DNA from: Bifidobacterium biavatii DSM 23969
GTDB lineage: Bacteria; Actinomycetota; Actinomycetes; Actinomycetales; Bifidobacteriaceae
Length of the DNA: 64,000 bases
Assembly: GCF_000741165.1 (NCBI RefSeq)
Contig: NZ_JGYN01000002.1
Coordinates: 62,001-126,000, forward strand
Reading direction: 5' to 3'
Notes under the pieces: model-generated
The model's input: the letters and a program-made list of their open reading frames with translations, nothing else
Told to the model about the DNA's origin: nothing
Databases searched by the model: none
Program-made: the position numbers and the translations under genes
In this document: positions 33,872 to 43,176 of the stretch, in pieces
How the letters are laid out: each line of letters begins with the position of its first letter
How positions within the stretch are numbered: the stretch's first letter is position 1

Positions 33872-35230
33872 ATGCTGGAACGCAAAGTATGGCATGTACT
33901 CGAAGCATGGAAGCGCGGTCAAAGGCACAAGGCGCTGATGCTGACCGGCGCACGACAGATCGGCAAAACCACCTTGGTCCGCGAGTTCGCCAAACAACAC
34001 TACGCTCGATTTGCGGAACTCAACTTCCTCACCGACGAGCATGCAGCCGATATCTTCTCGGGACCATTGAACGCCGCAACAATCATCACCAATCTGACCG
34101 CCTATCTGCGTACGCCGTTGGAGCCCGGCAGCACGCTGATCCTGCTCGATGAAATACAGGAATGTCCCCGCGCACGCACCGCCATCAAATTCCTTGTCGA
34201 AGACGGACGCTTCGACTACATCGAAACCGGATCGCTACTCGGCGTACGCGTCCGCGATGTACCGTCCTATCCCGTCGGCTTTGAAGAGCAATGCCGGATG
34301 TATCCGATGGACTTCGAGGAATTCTGCCGTGCAAACGGCGTACAGGACAGCACGTTTGACATGCTGCGGGAGCATTTCACTGCGCGACGTCCGGTCAGCG
34401 ACTCCGTACATCGCACCATGCTCCAGCTTTTTCAGGTGTACATGATCGTAGGAGGCATGCCCGAAGTCGTGCAGCGCTACGTGGACACGCACGATGTCGC
34501 CCAAGTCGTCGCATTGCAGAACGACATCCTCGACCTGTATCGTCTGGACATCGCCAAATATGCGGAACGGTCGGACCGTACGAAAATTCGTGCGATATTC
34601 GACGCGATTCCGTCGCAGTTGGACGACCACAATCGCCGGTTCATCCTGACCAGCATCAATGCGAACGCACGGCAGAACAGGTACGCCAATAGTTTCATGT
34701 GGTTGGCCGATGCCGGCGTGGCGTTGCCGTGCTACAACGTGCAGTCGCCGGCCACTCCGCTTACCGCCAACGAGAAAAGAAGCCTGTTTAAACTCTTCAT
34801 GGGAGACACCGGGCTGTTGTGCGCGGAGACGATGGACAACGCGCAATTCGCGCTGCTGCAAGGCAACCTCGAAACGAACATGGGCAGCATCACCGAAAAC
34901 GTCATATCCCAGGAACTGACCGCGCAAGGATTCACACCCCACTATTTCGACTCGAAGCAGTACGGCGAAGTCGATTTCCTCGTGCAGTCGGGCACACGGG
35001 TCATCCCCGTGGAGGTCAAATCAGGCAACGACTGGACCAAACACAAGGCGCTCGACAACGTGCTTCACGTACAGGAATGGGGACTCAACGAAGCGTATGT
35101 CCTGTGCAAGGGCAACATCGTCCAAGACGGCTCGATTATCTATCTGCCGTTATACATGACCATGTTCCTGCAACCGGAGCGACTGCCCGATTCCATGCCG
35201 TTCACTGTGGATTTGAGCGCTTTGGAATAA
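33872..35230 (+). CDS. AAA-type ATPase with DUF4143 domain
   Basis: A 452-residue P-loop protein. Walker A is TGARQIGKTT (25-34) and Walker B is LILLDEIQECP (Asp93, Glu94). The C-terminal DUF4143 region ends in GEVDFLVQSGTRVIPVEVKS, a D...EVK pattern of PD-(D/E)XK-like nuclease folds. These ATPases are widespread, often mobile and occur in many strain-variable copies; some are suspected defence or toxin-like genes. The upstream region is AT-rich and the gene has slightly lower GC than its neighbours, which hints at separate acquisition. The start is ATG 33872 with a weak site (AAGGA). Confidence 0.9.
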   Translation: MLERKVWHVLEAWKRGQRHKALMLTGARQIGKTTLVREFAKQHYARFAELNFLTDEHAADIFSGPLNAATIITNLTAYLRTPLEPGSTLILLDEIQECPRARTAIKFLVEDGRFDYIETGSLLGVRVRDVPSYPVGFEEQCRMYPMDFEEFCRANGVQDSTFDMLREHFTARRPVSDSVHRTMLQLFQVYMIVGGMPEVVQRYVDTHDVAQVVALQNDILDLYRLDIAKYAERSDRTKIRAIFDAIPSQLDDHNRRFILTSINANARQNRYANSFMWLADAGVALPCYNVQSPATPLTANEKRSLFKLFMGDTGLLCAETMDNAQFALLQGNLETNMGSITENVISQELTAQGFTPHYFDSKQYGEVDFLVQSGTRVIPVEVKSGNDWTKHKALDNVLHVQEWGLNEAYVLCKGNIVQDGSIIYLPLYMTMFLQPERLPDSMPFTVDLSALE

Positions 35231-35234
35231 CAAG

Positions 35235-35280
35235 CGATGATGGGCGTGACCGGCTTGGGTTCCGGTCACGCCCATCATCG
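35235..35280. terminator. Long bidirectional terminator hairpin
   Basis: Perfect 19-bp arms (35235-35253 and 35262-35280, starting CGATGATGGGCGTGACC) with an 8-nt loop between the convergent ATPase and TIM-barrel genes. Confidence 0.85.
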
Positions 35281-35317
35281 TCACATAGGTCACCTAGTCA
35301 GAACAATGCGATCCTGC

Positions 35318-36205
35318 TCACAGCTGGGATTCGGCGGGCAGGGCCTCGATGGCCTTGCGGGCAGCGACGAGGGCCTCCTCGAGCGGCTCGACCTGCGGGT
35401 ACCAGCGGCGCTCCCATTCAAGCGACAGCGGGCCGGTGTAGCCACCGTCCTTGAGCAGCTTGCAGCATTCGGCCAGCGGCACGCGGCCGGTGCCCTGCAA
35501 TACCGGGGTCTGGTCGCCCGGGAACGCGCAGTCCTTGATCTGCACGACGCCGCGGCCGTTCACCAGATACGGCTTCAGGTACTCGAACGTAGTGGCCGGC
35601 GCCTCGCCGACGCGCCACGGGTGGGCGAGATCCCAGATGGAACCGGCCTGGTTGCCCGGCGCGATCTTATCGAGATAGTAGTGGATGATCGCGTTGCGCT
35701 CGCCGTTGGTGTGGCTGTCGTGCGTTTCGATGAGCGGCTGCACGCCGAGCTTGTCGGCGGTCGGCAGGGCGCGGGCGATGATCTCGGCGCCGCGCTTGGA
35801 CACGCCAGCGAGGTTCATGCCCTTGGGCAGCACCATGCCGGGCAGACGGTCCGGATCCCAGCTCGGCTCGAGCGGCGCGGTCGGGAAGACGCGCACGTAC
35901 TTGGCGCCCAGCACGGACGCCATGTGCAGGCAGTGTTCGAGGCTTTCGACCAGTTCGTCGTCCTCGCGGTCGGTGTTGCATACCTGCACGCGCGAGTCGA
36001 CACCGAAGATCGAGACGCCGGCCTTGTCGGCGAGTTCGTCGCGCATGGCCTTGAGCTCGTCGTCGGTGGAAGCCATCGTGAACTTCATCTCGTCGCCGAC
36101 GGCGACCTCGATCTGCTTGACGCCGGTGTTCCTGAACGTGCGGGCGAGTTCGTCCATCGTGTCGTACGGTGCGCCGAGGGTCGACGCGGCCAGTTCCCAT
36201 GTCAT
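35318..36205 (-). CDS. Sugar phosphate isomerase/epimerase, TIM barrel (second, unrelated copy)
   Basis: A 295-residue xylose isomerase-like TIM-barrel protein. Ligand motifs are LIETHDSHT (about 157-165), IWDLAHPW (about 189-196), VQIKDCAFPG (about 221-230) and LSLEWERRWYP near the C-terminus. It is only distantly similar to the protein at 3390-4238. It lies beside the GH43 gene on the same strand (gap 161 bp with a repeat element), so it may handle a product of that block. The reaction cannot be fixed from sequence. The ribosome site is GAAAGGA. Confidence 0.88.
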   Translation of the reverse strand: MTWELAASTLGAPYDTMDELARTFRNTGVKQIEVAVGDEMKFTMASTDDELKAMRDELADKAGVSIFGVDSRVQVCNTDREDDELVESLEHCLHMASVLGAKYVRVFPTAPLEPSWDPDRLPGMVLPKGMNLAGVSKRGAEIIARALPTADKLGVQPLIETHDSHTNGERNAIIHYYLDKIAPGNQAGSIWDLAHPWRVGEAPATTFEYLKPYLVNGRGVVQIKDCAFPGDQTPVLQGTGRVPLAECCKLLKDGGYTGPLSLEWERRWYPQVEPLEEALVAARKAIEALPAESQL

Positions 36206-36311
36206 GATTGTTTCCTTTCGATTGTGTCGTTGCTCGGCTTCTCTTGCTCAACGAGCTGTCAAGTGCAGCGGACAAGTGGGCGTCACAAGCTCTGAAATGT
36301 TGTGGCTTCTA

Positions 36312-36362
36312 CGCTCCCCCAGTCAGCTTCGCTGACAGCCCCCTCAGCCGAGGGAGCCGAGA
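36312..36362. repeat. Dispersed palindromic repeat, copy 2
   Basis: Reverse-oriented homologue of 23819-23866, with the inner hairpin GTCAGCTTCGCTGAC and ends CTCCCCC/GGGAGCCGAG. It stops just before the stop codon of the GH43 gene. Confidence 0.65.
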
Positions 36363-36366
36363 AAAA

Positions 36367-38034
36367 CTACTGTTCCTGATAGTCGAAGTACTTGAAGTCG
36401 GCGTGCGACTGCTTGGCGTCCATATCCTGCGCGCAGATGCCGACCATGCCGCCGGTGAACGCGCAGCCCTTGATGGTGCGTTCCACGTAGTCGTCACTGA
36501 TGTGGTCGGCGGGCTGGTCGCCGCCGAGCGGCTTCCAACCCGGTTCGGCGGAGCCGGACGCATCCGCCACGCCGTCACCCTGCGCGTAATAGAAGTTCGC
36601 CACGGCGTGACGCACCTCGACCTTGACGCGCACCGGACCGTCATCCAGCGCCACCGCGTCGGAGCCGTACGTCAGCTCCTCGTGATCGCAGCGCAGCACC
36701 TGCAGGATGCGCCGGTCCGTACCTTCCGAATCAAACGACACGTACGCATAGATCCAGTTCTGCGTGTCGTAGTAGAGGATCAGTCCGGCCACCTGCTGGT
36801 AGTTCGCGGGGTCGAAGTCGATCACCGTGTCCGCATCGAAATCGTACGCCTCCCAGCGCCGCGCGAACAGCACCTGATGATGCTGCGAGCGCAGCGACTG
36901 GTCGCCGTACAGGCGCAGCCAGCCCGGGCGCGCGGTGAGCGAATAGTCCTTCTCGGCCGAAAGCGCGCAGCGCAGCGTCTTAAAGCTCGGCGGAATGGCT
37001 GGGTCGGTCACGGACGTGAGCGGCGCGCACGCCTGCGCGGCCGCGTCCGGCGCGAAGTCGATGCGTTCGGAACGGTCGGTCTTCTGCACGACGCCCTGCG
37101 ACACGGCCGGCGCGGGCACGAGCAGGTCCGGGCTGATCGTGTCGTTGATGAGCCGCGGCCAGCCGTCTTCGGTCCAGTAGATCTTCTGGATGGCGGTTTC
37201 GCGGCCGAGCGTGCAGTTGCCGCGTTCGGTCAAGGGACGCCCGCAGATCTGCGTGACGTACCATTCGTCGCCGATTTGCAGGAAGCAGCAGTGTCCGGAC
37301 TTCTGCAGCGGGTTGGTCGGCTCGTCGCGCGTGGTCATCAATGGCGTGTACGGCGAATCCTCGAACGGTCCTTCGAGCGAACGGGCGCGGGCCACGGTGG
37401 CGGCGTGCATGTAGCCTGTGCCGCCGGCCGCGCACAGCAGGTAGTACCAGCCGTTGCGCTTGAGGATTTGCGGACCTTCGCATACGCCGAGCTTGGTGCC
37501 CTTGTAGAAGTGCTTGCGTTCGCCGATGAGCTTCATGGTCGTCGGGTCGAATTCCTGGATGACGGTGCCGGCGAACATCTGATGGCCCGGACGGTAGTCG
37601 TAGAGCATGTTGAGGAACCATTTGCGACCGTCGTCGTGGAAGATGGCCGGGTCGAAGCCGGAGGCGGTCAGGAAGTGCGGTTCGCTCCACGGTCCGGTGA
37701 TGCTCGGCGCGGTGATGACGTAGTTGAGCGTGTCCTTGAACGGTGCGTACGTTTTCACGTCGGTGTAGACGAGCCAGAACTTGCCGTCCGCGTAGCTCAG
37801 GTGCGGCGCCCACAGGGAGCCGGAATCGTAGTTGCCGCGCAGGTCGACCTGCGATTCGCGGTTGACGGGCGAGGCGACCCACTCCCAGTTGACGAGGTCG
37901 CGCGAATGGTAGATATCGATGCCCGGCCACCATTCGAATGTGGATGTTGCGATGTAGTAGTCGTCGCCGACGCGCAGCGCGCTCGAGTCGGGGTGGAAGC
38001 CCGGCAGGATCGGGTTGGTGATCATCGTAGTCAT
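36367..38034 (-). CDS. GH43-family beta-xylosidase / alpha-L-arabinofuranosidase
   Basis: A 555-residue two-domain enzyme. Residues 1-310 form the five-bladed propeller with the GH43 catalytic trio: Asp16 (base, in PGFHPDSS), Asp128 (pKa modulator, SGFDPAIF) and Glu186 (acid, VCEGPQI). Residues about 330-555 form the C-terminal beta-sandwich common in xylosidases. No signal peptide: cytoplasmic, acting on imported oligosaccharides. Subfamilies that look like this cleave xylose or arabinose from side chains. It lies in the second glycan block with a lyase-like and an alpha-galactosidase gene. The start has AAAGGAG upstream. Confidence 0.93.
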   Translation of the reverse strand: MTTMITNPILPGFHPDSSALRVGDDYYIATSTFEWWPGIDIYHSRDLVNWEWVASPVNRESQVDLRGNYDSGSLWAPHLSYADGKFWLVYTDVKTYAPFKDTLNYVITAPSITGPWSEPHFLTASGFDPAIFHDDGRKWFLNMLYDYRPGHQMFAGTVIQEFDPTTMKLIGERKHFYKGTKLGVCEGPQILKRNGWYYLLCAAGGTGYMHAATVARARSLEGPFEDSPYTPLMTTRDEPTNPLQKSGHCCFLQIGDEWYVTQICGRPLTERGNCTLGRETAIQKIYWTEDGWPRLINDTISPDLLVPAPAVSQGVVQKTDRSERIDFAPDAAAQACAPLTSVTDPAIPPSFKTLRCALSAEKDYSLTARPGWLRLYGDQSLRSQHHQVLFARRWEAYDFDADTVIDFDPANYQQVAGLILYYDTQNWIYAYVSFDSEGTDRRILQVLRCDHEELTYGSDAVALDDGPVRVKVEVRHAVANFYYAQGDGVADASGSAEPGWKPLGGDQPADHISDDYVERTIKGCAFTGGMVGICAQDMDAKQSHADFKYFDYQEQ

Positions 38035-38072
38035 TGGTGTCAGCTCCTTTGGTGTGACGTGGGGTGCTTTTC

Positions 38073-38164
38073 ATTTCGAGCGGAGCGAAGCGGGGTCGAG
38101 AAATCTTTCCAGAGGGTTGCTCTCCGAAAGATTTCTCCGCTCGCTGACGCTCGGTCGAAATGAC
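38073..38164. repeat. Small palindromic element with about 38-bp terminal inverted repeats, intergenic copy
   Basis: Ends CATTTCGAGCGGAGCG and CGCTCGGTCGAAATG; inner parts GAGAAATCTT and AAGATTTCTC pair too. No coding capacity. A diverged copy lies inside the next gene at 39956-40055. Size and symmetry fit a MITE- or REP-like mobile palindrome. Confidence 0.78.
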
Positions 38165-38167
38165 ACA

Positions 38168-40666
38168 TCAGTCGGATTCGTAGATGAAGGTGAGCCAGTT
38201 GGCGGGGGTGGTGTCGATGTTGCGGCCGTCCAGCTTGGTGCCGAGTCGCAGCCGCAGCGTGCGATGCGCGGGGTCGTGCGGGTCGTCACCGTCGCCTTCA
38301 GAGACGATCTCGACGAGTCGTCCGTCCCATGCGAGGTACATCGGCCCGATGCCCCAGCTGCGCAGCGCGAACCGTGCGGCCCGTGGCATGTCATCATCCG
38401 CCGGCGGCGAGGTCATGTGCAGTTCGCGTCCGCCGTCCGGCAGCTCGTCGCCGACGGTCAGCGCACGACCGTCGGCCGCATCGATCAGCGACACCGCGCC
38501 GGCGCCGTGATCGACGACGCGTAGCACGGCCGCATCGAGTCTCTTGGCCGTCACGGCGAGCGTGCCGTCCGGCTGCACGGCGAAGTACGACGGCATCGTT
38601 TCGGTCGTCAGTCCGCTCGGCACCACGCCGCCGATCAGCGCGTTGGACGGCACCGCGCCGGCGCCGCGGATCGCGTCCCACGTCCGCTGGTACCACGGTT
38701 CGATCATTGTGCGCAGGCGGACGCGCGGCGTTGTATCAGTCGTCTCGGCCGGCCCGTTGTAGCAGGTGAGCGTGGAGAAGTTGAGATTGTCGAAGTGGAC
38801 GAGTCCCTCCGGCCGCATCACACGGGCCGCGCGCTCCGTCCACACGGTCGAAACGCCGGGCACGCCGCGGTAGTGCGCGAGCGCGGTCTCGTAGATCGGC
38901 CGCAGCTGGCCGCGGTAGACGCCCTGCTCCTCCATGTGGTCCCAGTAGGAGATGTCGTCGAAGTAGCCGAAGATACCGGCGAGCGGCACGGCGCGAAGCT
39001 CGCCGTCGCCGGAGTACAGGTTGTACTGCGCGCACCATTCGACGGCTTTGGCGAGCCGGTTGCCGTACAGGCTCCACAGGTCGACGCCCTGATGTTCGGC
39101 GATCGCGCACGTGTCGATCATCGCACCGATGCCGAGCTGGCCGTGCGCCTGGTCGCGCGCGGATTCGACGCTCTGCCCCCAGTCGGTCAGATAGTTGACG
39201 ATCGAGCCGTTGCAGTAGGGGCTCACGTACATGGCCGCGCCGCGCGCGAAGATGCGCGGGTCGTCGGTGGCGACGCCGATGGCGAGCAGCGTGGTCATGG
39301 GGGCCACGTCCCAGTTGCCGTTGGCGTTCATGGGCGCGCCGCCGTCGCGCACGACCGGGTAGACGACGTTGCGCAGCATGGTCTGGTATGCCGCGAAGAT
39401 GTCGTCGGTCATGCTCGGGTGGCCGCCGTCGAAGTAGCGGACGATTTCGGCCGCGTTGATGAGTTTGATCGTGGCGAGCGACGCGCCGAGGATGCGGTCG
39501 CGTCCGTCGATCACGTGCAGCGTGCGCGCCCAGCCGTCGACGATGCGCGTGACGGTTTCCGCGTACTTGCCGTCGCCGGTGACCGCCCAGCGCAGCGCGT
39601 TGAAGTAGGCGGCCGCGCACGACATCTCCCAGTCGCCGATGTGCCCGGAGCCGGTCGGGTTGCCGCGGCCGACGCCTTCGCGGAAGGTCGGCTGGTAGCG
39701 TTCGCAGGCCATGTCGTTCGGCACGGTGGTCGTGAGCCGCAGCCAGTCGGCGTACCACGGCTGCTCGTGCCGGCGCACGTGGTCGCGCATGGCCTCAAGC
39801 TGCGCGGCGGACAGGTTCACGCCGGGATGCGCGAACGTTCGCGGCACGGCGATCGTCGTCCCGTCGCCGGCGTTGATCTCGGAAACAGACTCACTGTCAT
39901 CTCGAACAGCCACGAGCTCCTCACTGTCATCTCGAACAGCAGCGAGCTCCTCACTGTCATCTCGACCGAGCGAAGCGAGTGGAGAGATCTTATCCCCCGT
40001 ATTGTCGTGAGCGGAAGAGATTTCTCCGCTCCGCTGCGCTCCGGTCGAAATGACAGGGAAAGAACATGACGGGCAGTCGTCGGCGTCCTCAAGATACAGC
40101 CGCTGCACGGCGACGTTGCCGTAGTCGACATACGCGCCGGACAGCGTGACGCGCATGGGGAACGCAGCGCAGTCCGGCTCGTCGCGCAGGTCGTCGGCGT
40201 GGCTGCCGATGATGACGGAGCCGTCCGGCTGCGGCATGAGCGTGAACCGTTCGTTCCAGTACGCGTCCGGCGCGGTCACGGTGACGACGAACGTGAGCCC
40301 GCGCTTGACGTAGTATGGCGGCTGCTTGTCGAAGTCCGCGGCGACGATCGCGCCCGTGCGCGCGAGCGGCTTGCCCGACTCGGCGTAGTAGTTCTGGATC
40401 GTCAGATACTTGCCGTTTGTGACGCTCCGGATCGCAACCCACGTCGCCTGCGCGCCGTCGAGCGCAAGGGTCGGGTCGTGCGGTCGGGGCAGGTACGCGG
40501 AGCAGTAAAGCGCGAACCGTTCGGCGAGCGCGCGGTCGGCGGTGACGGTCAGCGTGCCGTCGGCGTTGAGCGCGACCCAGTCGCCCTCCCCGGTGCGGAT
40601 GCGCACGATGCGCTCGACGGCCCGCTCCCGTGTCGGATAGTCGTTCTCGGCTGTGCGATCGGCCAT
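38168..40666 (-). CDS. Alginate-lyase-fold protein with flanking beta-trefoil-like domains
   Basis: An 832-residue protein without a signal peptide. Residues about 15-195 look like a beta-trefoil carbohydrate-binding region. Residues about 285-640 form an alginate-lyase-type alpha/alpha barrel with NGNWD (449-453), SARDQAHGQ (502-510) and the SYWDHMEEQG stretch. A second trefoil-like part follows (about 670-832). Alginate-lyase-fold PL5/PL38-type enzymes act on alginate or glucuronan; substrate here is unproven. Residues 205-262 come from an inserted repeat element (VISTGAQRSGEISS) and three 10-residue repeats (DDSEELAAVR type) encoded by 30-bp units. The insertion keeps the frame and lies in the linker between domains, so the enzyme may still work. 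The start has AAAGGA. Confidence 0.8.
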   Translation of the reverse strand: MADRTAENDYPTRERAVERIVRIRTGEGDWVALNADGTLTVTADRALAERFALYCSAYLPRPHDPTLALDGAQATWVAIRSVTNGKYLTIQNYYAESGKPLARTGAIVAADFDKQPPYYVKRGLTFVVTVTAPDAYWNERFTLMPQPDGSVIIGSHADDLRDEPDCAAFPMRVTLSGAYVDYGNVAVQRLYLEDADDCPSCSFPVISTGAQRSGEISSAHDNTGDKISPLASLGRDDSEELAAVRDDSEELVAVRDDSESVSEINAGDGTTIAVPRTFAHPGVNLSAAQLEAMRDHVRRHEQPWYADWLRLTTTVPNDMACERYQPTFREGVGRGNPTGSGHIGDWEMSCAAAYFNALRWAVTGDGKYAETVTRIVDGWARTLHVIDGRDRILGASLATIKLINAAEIVRYFDGGHPSMTDDIFAAYQTMLRNVVYPVVRDGGAPMNANGNWDVAPMTTLLAIGVATDDPRIFARGAAMYVSPYCNGSIVNYLTDWGQSVESARDQAHGQLGIGAMIDTCAIAEHQGVDLWSLYGNRLAKAVEWCAQYNLYSGDGELRAVPLAGIFGYFDDISYWDHMEEQGVYRGQLRPIYETALAHYRGVPGVSTVWTERAARVMRPEGLVHFDNLNFSTLTCYNGPAETTDTTPRVRLRTMIEPWYQRTWDAIRGAGAVPSNALIGGVVPSGLTTETMPSYFAVQPDGTLAVTAKRLDAAVLRVVDHGAGAVSLIDAADGRALTVGDELPDGGRELHMTSPPADDDMPRAARFALRSWGIGPMYLAWDGRLVEIVSEGDGDDPHDPAHRTLRLRLGTKLDGRNIDTTPANWLTFIYESD
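39890..39979. repeat. Three 30-bp tandem repeats inside the lyase-like gene
   Basis: Units starting at 39890, 39920 and 39950 (CTCACTGTCATCTCGA...). Being a multiple of three they keep frame and encode acidic decapeptides. They seem to have grown from one end of the inserted element next to them. Confidence 0.85.
39956..40055. mobile_element. Palindromic repeat element inserted in frame in the lyase-like gene
   Basis: Arms 39956-39991 and 40016-40055 pair over most of their length (GTCATCTCGACCGAGCG against CGCTCCGGTCGAAATGAC). They match the intergenic element at 38073-38164. The element encodes no protein of its own and contributes roughly 33 residues to the host protein. Confidence 0.75.
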
Positions 40667-40750
40667 GTCAGATCCTTTCCTTGGCGTCCGGCCACCGCGG
40701 GCGGCGGCGGGGCGTTGCGATGCGTCCCCTTGCGGGGAACGGTCGCGCGA

Positions 40751-42946
40751 TTAGCGTTCGAGCAGTACGGCGACGCCGTCGAAGTCGGCGAGGCCGGAGA
40801 CGGTGAGCATGTCGTCGTCCAACGTGACGGTGACGCCGTCGCGGTGGAACGTGCGGGCGATGCGCGCGGTGGCCGGTTCGTCCGTCGCCGTTGCGATGCG
40901 GGTCGCGTTCGTGCCGGACGCGCCCGCCTCGACGTCGCCGGACGGGCCGTCGACCGGCACGGTGATCGTCGCCGGCGCGTCGTGGAACGTGTGCAGCACG
41001 ACGAGCGTGCGACCGTCGGCCGTGGTGCCGGTTTCGCCGTCGCGCACGATGCCCTGCCAGCCGGTCGGTCGGTTGTAGCTGCCGAGTCGCGGCCCGTACC
41101 AGTGCGTCTCGCCATGGTCGATGACGGGTGCGGCCTCGTGGTAAAACGCGACGCCGTCGCGGATGATCTCGTTCTTGCGCCCGGCGAACGCGGTCGCGTC
41201 GCCGCTGAAGCACAAGCGGCCGAGCAGGCCGGAGTTGATCTGGTAGTAGAGCTTGTCGTCCGGCTCCTCGTCGCGCACGACGGCCCAGATCTGCGACTGG
41301 CGCGGCAGGATCATGCGGTGCATGTTCGCGGCGACGACGGGGATGTAGTCGCATTCGTGCGCGTCGGAGAAGCTGGCCATCGCGCCGATCGTCATGAAAC
41401 TCTGGACGAGACGGTGGCCGCCGGACGCGCAGATTTCGATCATCAGGTCGGGCAGTTCCTCACGGATGCGGCGGAAGAACGTCTGCGACGCTTGGATCTG
41501 GTCGTAGAGTCCCTCCCCCAGCGACGCAGCAGCGTTATCCGGCGTTTCGCATCCGATGCCGATGGTGTCGTTGTAGTCGACCTTCATGTAGTCGAAGCCG
41601 TTGTCCTTGAGGAAGTCAATGACCTTGTGTGCAAGGTACCCCTGCACATCGGGGTTGCGCATGTCCCACCAGCGGCGGTTGCCGGAGGTGATCGGCAGGC
41701 CGTCGCGCGTGAGCAGCCATTCGGTCTTGTTGAAGCAGTCGGGTTCTTCGCGGCCGGCGATTTCGAATTCGAACCAGATGCCGGCCTTGAGACCGGCCTC
41801 GTGGATTTTGTCGACGACCGGCTTCATGCCGTTGGGGAACGCCTTCTTGCTGACCTCCCACTTGCCGAACCGGCTGGCCGACTCGAACGCCTGATCGTCG
41901 AACCAGCCGGCGTCGATCACGAAGTACTCCACGCCGAGCGCCTTGACCGCGTCGAGCTGTTCGGTCACGCTCCGCTCGCTCGGGCAGCCCCACGTCGAGC
42001 AGAATTCGTTGAAGATCACCGGCAGGTGATTCTCGCATGCGGGCACGCGCAGATCCTTGCGCACGTTGCCGGCCACGGCCTGCGCGGCCTCATCCACGCC
42101 GCCCGCAACGGCCGCGACAACCGAGTACGGCGCGTCGAACCGTTCGCCGGGGCGCACGACGTGCGTCCACTGTCCGAATTCGCGATCGGCGATGCCGCCG
42201 GACAGGCTGAGACCCTCGTCGCGACGGTACGCTTCGATCTGCCAGCTGGAAGCGTGCGTAGTCGCCGCCGTCCACGTCACGTTGGCGCGACGGTCGGTCA
42301 CGGCGACGAACGGCGCCCATTCGCGCACAGGGAAGCTGCCGATCGAGCCGAAGCGCACGGAGTTCGCGCTGTACTTCTGCCAGCTCGGTTCGAGTTCGAG
42401 GTCTTCGAGCGGCTGGGAGAGCACGCGTCCCTCGGCGCTCCAAGTGCTGCGCAGGCGGTGCAGGGTCAGGTTTTCCGGGTCGAGTCCGGTCTGGTACGGC
42501 GAGATGGAGCCGAGCGTGAAGCTGGAGAGCATTTCGAACGTGACGGCACGCGCGGAGTCGTTGACGACGGACGTACGGATTTCCGCGGCGCGGCTCGCCG
42601 GCGTCATCGTGAGCACGTGCTCGTAGTACCAGCCGCGATCGTCGTCGACGATCGTCGTGACGCGCACGGTGCCGTCCGGCATGGAGTCGACGTGCGGCTC
42701 GCCGTACGTCATGTGCTGCGTGACGGTCGTCGCGTTCCGCATCGTGCGTCCTTGGCTGAAGCCGAACGGATAGTCGTCGCCGACGATCTTGGCCTGCACG
42801 AGCGGCTCGGCCGCGCAGTCGTCGCGCACGATCGCGTCCGCACGATCGGTCGGCGTCAGCACGAGCTCGACGACGCCACTGTCCGCGTCGCGGCGGTAGA
42901 CGGCGGTCAGATCACCGCAGCTTACGCTGTTCAGTACGGTTCGCAT
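40751..42946 (-). CDS. GH36-family alpha-galactosidase
   Basis: A 731-residue enzyme. An N-terminal beta-supersandwich (about 1-300) is followed by a TIM barrel. MKVDYND gives the nucleophile Asp457, SFSDAHECD the acid/base Asp528, and the barrel also has YFVIDAGWFDD and KAGIWFEFE. Members remove alpha-galactose from raffinose-type sugars, galactomannan or gum side chains. The usual GH36 motif CASGG is present at about 506-510. It lies divergent from the LacI gene at 43177, and two AAGCGCTT-type operators sit between them. The start at MRTVLNS has AAAGGA upstream; 34 earlier codons are discarded. Confidence 0.93.
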   Translation of the reverse strand: MRTVLNSVSCGDLTAVYRRDADSGVVELVLTPTDRADAIVRDDCAAEPLVQAKIVGDDYPFGFSQGRTMRNATTVTQHMTYGEPHVDSMPDGTVRVTTIVDDDRGWYYEHVLTMTPASRAAEIRTSVVNDSARAVTFEMLSSFTLGSISPYQTGLDPENLTLHRLRSTWSAEGRVLSQPLEDLELEPSWQKYSANSVRFGSIGSFPVREWAPFVAVTDRRANVTWTAATTHASSWQIEAYRRDEGLSLSGGIADREFGQWTHVVRPGERFDAPYSVVAAVAGGVDEAAQAVAGNVRKDLRVPACENHLPVIFNEFCSTWGCPSERSVTEQLDAVKALGVEYFVIDAGWFDDQAFESASRFGKWEVSKKAFPNGMKPVVDKIHEAGLKAGIWFEFEIAGREEPDCFNKTEWLLTRDGLPITSGNRRWWDMRNPDVQGYLAHKVIDFLKDNGFDYMKVDYNDTIGIGCETPDNAAASLGEGLYDQIQASQTFFRRIREELPDLMIEICASGGHRLVQSFMTIGAMASFSDAHECDYIPVVAANMHRMILPRQSQIWAVVRDEEPDDKLYYQINSGLLGRLCFSGDATAFAGRKNEIIRDGVAFYHEAAPVIDHGETHWYGPRLGSYNRPTGWQGIVRDGETGTTADGRTLVVLHTFHDAPATITVPVDGPSGDVEAGASGTNATRIATATDEPATARIARTFHRDGVTVTLDDDMLTVSGLADFDGVAVLLER

Positions 42947-43056
42947 GATGTCCTTTCCGCTCCCGTCGTCGGGGGCTCCCGGTCGCGGCCGCGGGCGTTC
43001 CGTGCCTGCCGGCTGTGTTCCACTGCGATACAGCTTACCGCGCGACACGCCGGATT

Positions 43057-43070
43057 GGAAAGCGCTTACC
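43057..43070. promoter_or_regulatory. AAGCGCTT-type operator in the GH36/LacI divergent promoter
   Basis: GGAAAGCGCTTACC, 111 bp upstream of the GH36 gene. Confidence 0.82.
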
Positions 43071-43124
43071 GATAACTTTTCCGCGCAACTCGCGCAACAA
43101 CATACAACAGAAAGCCGCTATACT

Positions 43125-43138
43125 GGTAAGCGTTTCAT
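43125..43138. promoter_or_regulatory. AAGCGCTT-type operator close to the LacI start
   Basis: GGTAAGCGTTTCAT, weaker match, 39 bp before the LacI start codon; probable autoregulation. Confidence 0.6.
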
Positions 43139-43176
43139 GCTGTTTTCCAGATGTGCGAAGAAGGACGGCAACTACG

